Of a stretch of 18,532 bases of DNA, positions 6,297 to 12,861 are shown in pieces. The number at the start of each line of letters is the position of its first letter. Position 1 is the stretch's first letter. Made by a program: the position numbers and the translations under genes. This DNA is from an uncultured Aquabacterium sp. (lineage in GTDB: Bacteria > Pseudomonadota > Gammaproteobacteria > Burkholderiales > Burkholderiaceae_C), in contig CALAKR010000013.1 of the NCBI GenBank assembly GCA_937923225.1, forward strand, positions 1-18,532. Reading direction: 5' to 3'. Under the pieces are notes generated by a model. It saw only the letters and a program-made list of their open reading frames with translations. It was not told where the DNA came from and searched no databases.

Positions 6297-7490
6297 ATGG
6301 ACACCCCTGACGACATCTTCCGCGTGGACGAAGGCGAAGCGCGTGCCTGGCTGCAGGCCGTGCAGCGCCATGCGGCAGAGCTCATCGGCCCGCTGGTGCA
6401 ACGGCCCGAGCACCCGATGCCGCCCGACACCGTGCGTGCGCTGATCAGCAGCTTGGCCGATCAGGGGCTGCTCAATCGTGGCCAGGCGCCGGCCGGCGGG
6501 CTGTGGGATGACGATGAGGCCCCGGTGCAGCGCGCGCTGTCGCTGGACGTGCTGCGGGTGGTGGCGCACCACAACGCGGGCCTGGCCCTGCAACTGCACC
6601 TGCAGGCGCTGGCCGCCCGCCTGGACCGCGCCATCGGCCTGGCACCGGCGCTGGCGGGGGTGTTGTCGCTGCAGGGCCGACATGGCCTGGGGCGAGGCGC
6701 TGTCTGGCCCGCCAGCCAGGGGCAGCAGCTGGGGCCTGAGCAGGCCACGCTGATGGCCGACAACTGGGCCTGGCCCACGCCAGCCGCACCCCGCCTGCTG
6801 CATGCGTTGCCCGATTGGCAGGTGCTGTGGCTGCCGGTGTGGTCGCCGTTGCAGGGCTGGGGCTGGCATCGCCTGACGCATACGGAGGTGCACGTCGACA
6901 CGTTGCCCCACAGCCATGGCCTGGATGAACTCCACACGCAGGCGGTCGCCTGTGCATCCACCGCCTTACCCTGCCTGGATGGCGAGCAGGCTCGTCAGAT
7001 GTGGGTGCGTCTGCAGGCCCTGCACAGCCTGGGCCTGCAGGCCATCAGCGAAGCCGTGGTGCGGCGCGCCTGGGCCATGGCCCGTGAGCACGCGGCGCTG
7101 CGCCGGCAGGGCGGGCAGACCATCCTGGGCCACGTGGCCGTGCAGCAGTTGTTGCAGCAGGCCCAGGAGGCGGTGCAGGGCAGTGCGCAGGCCCTGGCCG
7201 CGGCGGTGCAGCCCAGGGCACCCTGGCCGGATCTGCCCTCGCGCTGGCGTGACCGCGCGCGCTGCCAGGTGGCGTTGGCGGCCGGCGCCAGTGCGGCCCT
7301 GCAGGTGTTCGGCGGGCAGGGCTACATGCGCGACAGCGGCCTGGAAAAGGCCGTGCGTGATGTGAACCACCTGCGCCTGCTGGGCGGCTCGCCCTCTGAG
7401 CTGCGCACCTGCGTGGCCGCCTGGGAGGCGTCGCAGCCGCAAGGCTGGCAGCCCGGCGAGGCGGCCTTGGCCACGGGGCTGGCCGCATGA
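6297..7490 (+). CDS. Divergent acyl-CoA dehydrogenase homologue lacking canonical catalytic and FAD motifs
   Basis: A 397-residue acyl-CoA dehydrogenase-like protein. The C-terminal domain is clear: QALHSLGLQAISEAV (240-254), QTILGHVAVQQLL (274-286) and QVFGGQGYMRDSGLEKAVRD (336-355), which fits the PROSITE family signature. Two things are missing. The TEPxAGSD block that contacts FAD is absent; the middle region reads TLMADNWAWPTP. The catalytic-Glu position after that signature, normally in YEGT or FEGT, reads LLGGS (361-365). Comparing by eye with the alternative Glu of isovaleryl/long-chain dehydrogenases, I see Ala/Met there (AWAMAREH). It is probably a non-catalytic partner of the next gene's product. 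The ATG at 6297 is preferred, though its Shine-Dalgarno is weak. The stop overlaps the next start (ATGA), indicating coupled translation and perhaps a fixed subunit ratio. Confidence 0.85.
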   Translation: MDTPDDIFRVDEGEARAWLQAVQRHAAELIGPLVQRPEHPMPPDTVRALISSLADQGLLNRGQAPAGGLWDDDEAPVQRALSLDVLRVVAHHNAGLALQLHLQALAARLDRAIGLAPALAGVLSLQGRHGLGRGAVWPASQGQQLGPEQATLMADNWAWPTPAAPRLLHALPDWQVLWLPVWSPLQGWGWHRLTHTEVHVDTLPHSHGLDELHTQAVACASTALPCLDGEQARQMWVRLQALHSLGLQAISEAVVRRAWAMAREHAALRRQGGQTILGHVAVQQLLQQAQEAVQGSAQALAAAVQPRAPWPDLPSRWRDRARCQVALAAGASAALQVFGGQGYMRDSGLEKAVRDVNHLRLLGGSPSELRTCVAAWEASQPQGWQPGEAALATGLAA

Positions 7491-8911
7491 ACGCACCCTG
7501 GCCCCTGGGCGCGAGCACGCAGCCCTTGAACATCGCCGGCCACCTGCCGCCCGACCATGCCCTGTCGCCCCGTCACGCCCTGCAGGCGCTGGACCCCAAG
7601 GTGCGATGGCTGCTGGCCTATGCGCCCCGTAGTGCGTGGGACACCGATACCGCCAGCCTGCCATGGCGCCTGCAGCGCTACCGGTACCGGGCCCGCGCTT
7701 TTGCTCAGACGCATCTGGCGCCAGCAGCCTTGCACATTGATGCCTTGCCGCATTCACCCGTTGGCGAGGTGCCGCCCGAGGCGCTTCAGATCCTGCGAGA
7801 GGCCGGTCGCCAAGGCTGGCTCAGCGACCTGCTGCCCGCCCCCATCGGCAGCTGCCACTGGCTGGACGCACCGTACCCCATGGTCTGGCGCACCTGCCTG
7901 AAGGTGGAGGAGTTCGCCCGCGCCTGTGGTGGCCTGATGCTGCTGCTGTGCGCGCACTTCCTGGGCATGGGGCCCATCCTGGCCTCGGGCCAGCTGCCGT
8001 TGATGTGGCGCGCCCTGCGCCCCGCCACCCAGGCCAATCTGCGCGGTGAGCCGCACCTGTTCGCCTTCGCCATCACCGAGCCCGGCGCCGGCTCCGATGC
8101 GGAAGATGGCCATGGCGCCGCCACCAACCGCCCCGGTCTGGTCGCGCGCCGCCAGGGCGATGGCTGGTGCCTGAACGGCCACAAGGTCTTCATCAGCGGT
8201 GGCGACATAGCCCGCCAGATCACCGTGTTCGCCGCGCTGGAAGGCGAGGGCTTCGAGTCGTGGACCTGCTTCCTCGTCGACCAGGCCAGCCCCGGCCTGC
8301 GGGCCGCGCGCACCGAGCTGAAGATGGGCATGCGCGCCTCCAGCGCCGCTCACCTGGTCTTCGAGAACGTGTGGGTGAGCGATGCCTGCGTGGTGGGCGG
8401 GCTGCGGGGCGGCTGGTCGCTCAACCGCGCCACGCTCAACCTGTCGCGGCTGCCGGTGGCGGCCATGGGCGTGGGGCTGGCGCAGGCGGCCGTGGACATC
8501 GCGGTGGAGCACGCCTGCACCCAGCGCCTGGGCGGGCGCCCATTGATCGACTTCCAGGACGTGCAACTCGCGCTGGCCGACATGATGGCCGCCACCAGTG
8601 CCGCCCGCGCCCTGGTGTGGCAAAGCGCCCGCATCTGGTCGCCGCGCCAGGCCGTGGCCTCGGCCGCCAAGTTCCACAACACCGACGCCGCCATGCGCGT
8701 GATCGAGCAGGCCATGGACCTGCTGGGCGAGCACGCCGTGCTGCACCGCCACCGCCTGGAAAAGCTCTACCGCGACGCCCGCGTCACGCAGATCTTCGAA
8801 GGCACCAACCAGATCAACCGGCTGGCCGTGATCGAGGACCACCAGGAGGCCTTCGCCGCCCTGGCCGCCTCGGCCCGCCATGATGGAGACACCCCATGCG
8901 CCACAGCCTGA
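7487..8911 (+). CDS. Acyl-CoA dehydrogenase (catalytically complete partner)
   Basis: A 474-residue flavoprotein predicted to oxidise an acyl-CoA to the 2,3-enoyl-CoA. The FAD/substrate block AITEPGAGSD is at 195-204, followed by WCLNGHKVFISGG (227-239). The C-terminal EKLYRDARVTQIFEGTNQINR (425-445) carries the expected catalytic base E438. The usual GGxGY element is altered to LGEHAV (413-418). The protein is about 90 residues longer than typical family members, mainly because of an N-terminal extension (residues 1-65) before the usual start-like RARAFAQTHLAPAA. It follows the degenerate homologue with a 4-base ATGA overlap and overlaps the third gene by 16 bases, so all three are one operon. 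Substrate chain length or type cannot be read. A heteromer with the preceding protein is my inference from gene order and complementary motif loss. Confidence 0.93.
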   Translation: MNAPWPLGASTQPLNIAGHLPPDHALSPRHALQALDPKVRWLLAYAPRSAWDTDTASLPWRLQRYRYRARAFAQTHLAPAALHIDALPHSPVGEVPPEALQILREAGRQGWLSDLLPAPIGSCHWLDAPYPMVWRTCLKVEEFARACGGLMLLLCAHFLGMGPILASGQLPLMWRALRPATQANLRGEPHLFAFAITEPGAGSDAEDGHGAATNRPGLVARRQGDGWCLNGHKVFISGGDIARQITVFAALEGEGFESWTCFLVDQASPGLRAARTELKMGMRASSAAHLVFENVWVSDACVVGGLRGGWSLNRATLNLSRLPVAAMGVGLAQAAVDIAVEHACTQRLGGRPLIDFQDVQLALADMMAATSAARALVWQSARIWSPRQAVASAAKFHNTDAAMRVIEQAMDLLGEHAVLHRHRLEKLYRDARVTQIFEGTNQINRLAVIEDHQEAFAALAASARHDGDTPCATA

Positions 8912-9726
8912 ACTTTGCCCCGCACAGCGATGATCCCTTCTTCGACGTGCCCTCCACCACGGTGCAGACCAGCACGGGGCCGGTGCAGCTGCCCATCCTG
9001 TACCGGCGCACGCGCAACCTCAACGCCTTCTTCATGGTGCCCACCGAGCAGGTGAACCGCGCGCTGGTGCAAAAGGGGGCTGGGGCACTGTCACCAGGCT
9101 GCCAGATCGGCGGGCGCTCGCTGGTGGCGCTGGCCTGCTACGACTACCAGGACACCAGCATCGGCCCCTATCGGGAGATCGGCCTGGCCGTGCCCGTGCT
9201 GCCGCCAGGCGTGCGCCCGACGCTGCGCCACTGGCTGCAGACGCTGACGGATGTGGACAGCCCCTCGCGGCAATTGGGTTTCCACGTGCTGCACCTGCCG
9301 GTGGACACGGAGGCCGCCTGCGCGGCCGGGCGCGAAATCTGGGGCCTGCCCAAGTTTGTCACGCCCATTGCCTATGACGACACGCCGGGCCAGGCGCGCA
9401 TCGTGCTGCACGACCCAAGGCACCCCTACAGGGCCGATCTGGCCATCCTGCGGTTGGAAGGGCGCCTGGGCACGGGCCTGCCGGGCCCTTCGGTGAGCCC
9501 GCTGCTGTACTCGCACCATGAAGGCCAGTGGCTGCGCACGCCGGTGCGGGTGCGGGGCGGCGGGCAGGCCCATGTGCGTCCGGCCCTGCGCTTGCGCACA
9601 GGCGGCAGCGCCCATCCCATGGCGCAGGTGATCCGTGAACTGGGGCTCGACGGCGCGCGGCCCTGGCTGGCCATGGCCACCGAGCGATTCCAGTCACGCC
9701 TGCCGGCCGGCCAGCCCATGGGCTGA
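8896..9726 (+). CDS. Acetoacetate decarboxylase-like protein
   Basis: A 276-residue protein of the acetoacetate decarboxylase superfamily. The hallmark is GREIWGLPKFVTPI (145-158). K153 aligns with the Schiff-base lysine of the clostridial enzyme, but the following residue is Phe rather than the second Lys thought to lower its pKa. E94 in PYREIGLAVPV resembles the conserved active-site Glu region. The protein could be a decarboxylase or one of the superfamily members that use the lysine for aldol or dehydration chemistry. A Shine-Dalgarno GGAG (8884-8887) sits 8 bases before the ATG at 8896, inside the end of the dehydrogenase gene. Linkage to two acyl-CoA dehydrogenases and an AraC regulator suggests a catabolic route, perhaps for a branched, ring-derived or beta-keto acid. 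Substrate unknown. Confidence 0.85.
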   Translation: MRHSLNFAPHSDDPFFDVPSTTVQTSTGPVQLPILYRRTRNLNAFFMVPTEQVNRALVQKGAGALSPGCQIGGRSLVALACYDYQDTSIGPYREIGLAVPVLPPGVRPTLRHWLQTLTDVDSPSRQLGFHVLHLPVDTEAACAAGREIWGLPKFVTPIAYDDTPGQARIVLHDPRHPYRADLAILRLEGRLGTGLPGPSVSPLLYSHHEGQWLRTPVRVRGGGQAHVRPALRLRTGGSAHPMAQVIRELGLDGARPWLAMATERFQSRLPAGQPMG

Positions 9727-9729
9727 AAC

Positions 9730-9754
9730 CGGCCTCATCATCAGGATCAGGCCG
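9730..9754. terminator. Weak stem at the convergent junction
   Basis: CGGCCT (9730-9735) pairs with AGGCCG (9749-9754) across a 13-base loop, between the decarboxylase-like gene and the convergent chemoreceptor. It overlaps the receptor's stop codon and has no U-run, so termination by it is doubtful. It is the only candidate in the 20-base gap. Confidence 0.25.
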
Positions 9755-11294
9755 CAGCCAGCCGGAACACGTTCACCGCGCCCGACAAGCGGCGTGCCTG
9801 CTCCCGCAAGCTTTCCGCGGCAGCCGCCGATTGCTCCACCAGCGCCGCGTTCTGCTGCGTCATCTGGTCGAGCTGCGTCACCGCCTGGTTCACCTGCACG
9901 ATGCCATCGCTCTGCTCGGAGGCCGAGGCGCTGATGTCGCGCATCATGTCCGTCACGTGCTGGATGGCCGAGACGATCTCGTCCATCGCGCTGCCGGCCT
10001 CGCCCACCAGCTTGGCGCCGGAGTCGACGCGGTCCGTCGAGGTCACGATCAGGCTCTTGATCTCGCGTGCGGCCTGGGCCGAGCGCTGCGCCAGGGTACG
10101 CACCTCGCCCGCCACCACCGCGAAGCCGCGGCCCTGCTCGCCGGCGCGGGCGGCTTCCACCGCGGCGTTTAGCGCCAGGATGTTGGTCTGGAAGGCGATG
10201 CCGTCGATCACGCCGATGATGTCGGCGATCTTCTTGGACGAAGTGGCGATCTCCTGCATGGTGTCGACCACCTGGCTCACCACCGCGCCACCGCGCTGCG
10301 CGGCCTCGCTGGCGGTACCGGCCAACTGGTTGGCCTGGTGGGCCGACTGGGCAGAGTGCTGCACGGTGCCTGTGAGCTGCTCCATCGACGAGGCCGTCTC
10401 CTGCAGACTGGAGGCCGTCATCTCGGTGCGGCTGGACAGATCCTGGTTGCCCGTGGCGATCTCGCTCGATGCGGTGGAGATGCCGTCGGTACTGTGGCGT
10501 ACCTCGCTCACCAGGCGGGCCAGCGAGCCCGTCATGGTCTGCAATGCCCGCATCAACTGGCCGAACTCGTCGGTGCGCTGTGTGTCGATCCGGGTGCTCA
10601 GGTCACCTTCGGCGATGCGCGAGGCGATGCCGATGGCCTGGTCCAGCGGCTGCTTGATCGCGCGGATCAGGAAGTACGCGCCCACCATGGTGCAGGCCAG
10701 CACGGCCAGCACCATCACCCCGGCGATCAGCACCGTGGTGCGGCGACCCGTGGCGATGCTGGCGCGCACTTCGGCGCCGGATTCTTCCTGCAGCGTGGCG
10801 AACTCGCGCAACGCGTCCATGTAAACCAGGGTGGCGGGCAGGAACTTCTCCTTCAGTGCGGTCTGCGATTCGAGGATCTGGCCATCGGCCTTCATGGCCT
10901 TGATGCGCTCGCCCAGGCCCACCACGTCCTTGCGCAGGGCGGCGATCTTGTCCAGCTGGGCGCGGTCACGGTCCGTCAGCGGCAGCTCCTGCACCTGCTT
11001 CTGCAGCTTGGTGATCCGGGCGATCGCGTCGGCGATCGGCTTGGCGAAGGCTTCCGCCACGACCGGGTCGGCGCTCAGGTTGGAGGCGGTGCTGCGCACC
11101 ATCGCCACCTCACTGAGGGCGGCCCATTCGCGGGCGGTCTTGAGCTTGAGGTCGCTGACCTTGAGTTCTGCTTCGGCCAGTGCCTGCTGGCTGCCGGCGC
11201 GCCAGGCGGCCAGGCCGACGATGCTGAGCATGGCCACGACCAGGGTGGCCACGGCCAGCCACAACTTGCCTCCAATACCAAGGTTCTTGCCCAT
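9747..11294 (-). CDS. Methyl-accepting chemotaxis protein (Tsr/Tar-type)
   Basis: A 515-residue inner-membrane receptor that signals to CheA/CheW. TM1 is about residues 12-32 and TM2 about 187-211. The periplasmic region between them is about 155 residues and helical, consistent with a four-helix-bundle sensor. HAMP runs about 211-263. The cytoplasmic coiled coil has the conserved tip [20 protein letters not shown] (361-380) continuing [19 protein letters not shown]. The C-terminus [10 protein letters not shown] has no CheR/CheB-docking NWETF pentapeptide. The ATG at 11294 has AAGGA 6 bases upstream. Upstream in-frame starts would add an implausible Arg/Pro-rich leader. A FliA-type promoter at 11431-11457 leaves a leader of about 130 bases. 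The ligand is unknown. The gene is divergent from an HD-GYP phosphodiesterase. Confidence 0.95.
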   Translation of the reverse strand: MGKNLGIGGKLWLAVATLVVAMLSIVGLAAWRAGSQQALAEAELKVSDLKLKTAREWAALSEVAMVRSTASNLSADPVVAEAFAKPIADAIARITKLQKQVQELPLTDRDRAQLDKIAALRKDVVGLGERIKAMKADGQILESQTALKEKFLPATLVYMDALREFATLQEESGAEVRASIATGRRTTVLIAGVMVLAVLACTMVGAYFLIRAIKQPLDQAIGIASRIAEGDLSTRIDTQRTDEFGQLMRALQTMTGSLARLVSEVRHSTDGISTASSEIATGNQDLSSRTEMTASSLQETASSMEQLTGTVQHSAQSAHQANQLAGTASEAAQRGGAVVSQVVDTMQEIATSSKKIADIIGVIDGIAFQTNILALNAAVEAARAGEQGRGFAVVAGEVRTLAQRSAQAAREIKSLIVTSTDRVDSGAKLVGEAGSAMDEIVSAIQHVTDMMRDISASASEQSDGIVQVNQAVTQLDQMTQQNAALVEQSAAAAESLREQARRLSGAVNVFRLAAA

Positions 11295-11601
11295 GGTGGT
11301 CCTTCTTCGTCGATGGCGCGAGGTGGTGCGCCGCGGCCCCGGGATGACAGCACGGCCAGGTGTCGGGGAGCGACCGGGCCGGGCGTCGCCCAGGTCCATG
11401 ACAGGCCCGACGACGCGACTACAAGAGGGCATATCGGCTGCCGCCCTGTGGATCTGAAGTCGCATTCCACTGTGCGATCGGTCAAAAAGCGTGCGCAAAG
11501 CAACAGGACTTTCGCCTCATGCCGGCGTGAAATCGTTAGCATCGCGGGAGAGGGCCCGCACGCTTTCGCACGGGCTGTTCCGTCACGCAGGCCATTTCGC
11601 C
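11295..11601. other. Divergent intergenic region between the chemoreceptor and HD-GYP genes
   Basis: It contains the minus-strand FliA-type promoter at 11431-11457. I could not assign a convincing plus-strand promoter for the HD-GYP gene: no FliA-like element with correct spacing and no clear sigma-70 pair was found. No credible small coding gene was seen. Confidence 0.5.
11431..11457 (-). promoter_or_regulatory. FliA (sigma-28) type promoter for the complete chemoreceptor
   Basis: The minus strand reads TCAG (11457-11454), 15 bases, then GCCGATAT (11438-11431). The -10 matches 7 of 8 positions of GCCGATAA. The -35 is weaker (2 of 4 to TAAA). The start would be near 11424. Confidence 0.55.
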
Positions 11602-12861
11602 ATGCTCAAGAAGATCCCGACCCACCAGCTGCGCCTGGGCATGCATGTGCACGAGCTGTGCGGCTCGTGGATCGACCATCCCTTCTGGCGCAAGGCCTTC
11701 AAGCTGACGGACCCGCGCCAACTCGACCAGTTGCTCGACAGCCCCGTGCGCGAGGTCTGGATCGACACCGACAAGGGCGTGGACGTGGCCCGCACGGCGC
11801 CCACCACGCTGCTCGACGACATCGACCTGCCCGACGACGGCGACCTGCCCCAGGCGGATTTCCCGCCCACCGTGCACGCCGACCTGCTCGACCTGGCCCC
11901 GCTGGAGCAGCAGATCAGCCTGCAGGACGAGGTGGCACGCGCCTCGCGCATCGTGGCCCAGGCTCGGGGTGCCATGAAGACCATGTTCCAGGACGTGCGC
12001 ATGGGCAAGGCGGTGGACGCCGAGCACTGCCTGCCCCTGGTGGACGACATCACGCGCTCCGTCTCGCGCAATCCGGGCGCCATCGTCAGCCTGGCGCGCC
12101 TGAAGACCAGCGACGACTACACCTACATGCACTCGGTGGCCGTGTGCGCGCTGATGGTGTCGCTGGCCCGCCAGCTCAAGCTCAGCGAGGCCGACACCCG
12201 CGAGGCGGGCCTGGCCGGCCTGGTGCACGACCTGGGCAAGGCCATGATGCCGCTGGAGGTGCTGAACAAGCCCGGCAAGCTCACCGAGGCCGAGTTCGCC
12301 ATCATGCGCAGCCACCCGCAGGCCGGCCACCAGATGCTGGTGGAAGGGCGTGGCGTGGGCCCGATCCCGCTCGATGTGTGCCTGCACCACCACGAGAAGA
12401 TCAACGGCACCGGCTACCCGCACCGCCTTCAGGGCGACCAGATCAGCCTGTTCGCCAGCATGGGCGCGGTGTGCGACGTGTACGACGCCATCACCTCCAA
12501 CCGGCCCTACAAGGCAGGCTGGGACCCGGCCGAATCCGTGCAGAAGATGGCGCAGTGGGCCAAGGACGGCCACTTCAGCGAGCCGGTGTTCCAGGCCTTC
12601 GTCAAGAGCATCGGCATCTACCCGACGGGTTCACTGGTCAAGCTGAAATCAGGCCGGTTGGGTGTGGTGGTGGACCAAGGCGCGGGCTCGCTGCTCGCGC
12701 CGCTGGTGAAGGTGTTCTTCTCGACCAAGTCCAACGAACGGCTGGTGCCCCAACTGCTGGACCTGGGGGCGCGGGGGTGCAGTGACCAGATCGTGTCGCG
12801 TGAATCGCCGGCCACCTGGGGCTTCAAGAACCTGGACGACTACTGGATCGACGGGCGCTGA
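11602..12861 (+). CDS. HD-GYP domain cyclic-di-GMP phosphodiesterase with DUF3391
   Basis: A 419-residue cytosolic protein. The N-terminus (MLKKIPTHQLRLGMHVHEL, SWIDHPF, REVWIDTDKG; residues 1-60) is the DUF3391 domain that precedes HD-GYP in many proteobacteria. The HD-GYP catalytic domain has H177, H209-D210 (LVHDLGK), H238, the HHHEKINGTGYP block (262-273) and CDVYDAITSNRPYK (291-304), so all visible metal-site and GYP residues are intact. It is predicted to hydrolyse c-di-GMP to GMP. The ATG at 11602 is chosen because it opens the standard DUF3391 sequence. An upstream in-frame ATG at 11491 would add 37 unrelated residues. The Shine-Dalgarno is weak. Its last 22 bases overlap the convergent protease gene. 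With the nearby diguanylate cyclase and receptors it probably tunes motility or surface attachment. Confidence 0.95.
   Translation: MLKKIPTHQLRLGMHVHELCGSWIDHPFWRKAFKLTDPRQLDQLLDSPVREVWIDTDKGVDVARTAPTTLLDDIDLPDDGDLPQADFPPTVHADLLDLAPLEQQISLQDEVARASRIVAQARGAMKTMFQDVRMGKAVDAEHCLPLVDDITRSVSRNPGAIVSLARLKTSDDYTYMHSVAVCALMVSLARQLKLSEADTREAGLAGLVHDLGKAMMPLEVLNKPGKLTEAEFAIMRSHPQAGHQMLVEGRGVGPIPLDVCLHHHEKINGTGYPHRLQGDQISLFASMGAVCDVYDAITSNRPYKAGWDPAESVQKMAQWAKDGHFSEPVFQAFVKSIGIYPTGSLVKLKSGRLGVVVDQGAGSLLAPLVKVFFSTKSNERLVPQLLDLGARGCSDQIVSRESPATWGFKNLDDYWIDGR

Noticed and set aside
10338..12785. 815-codon plus-strand frame covering the chemoreceptor in antisense and part of the HD-GYP gene out of frame
   Set aside because: The translation is low-complexity Arg/Pro/Ala/Gly. 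Both regions have well-supported genes in other frames.
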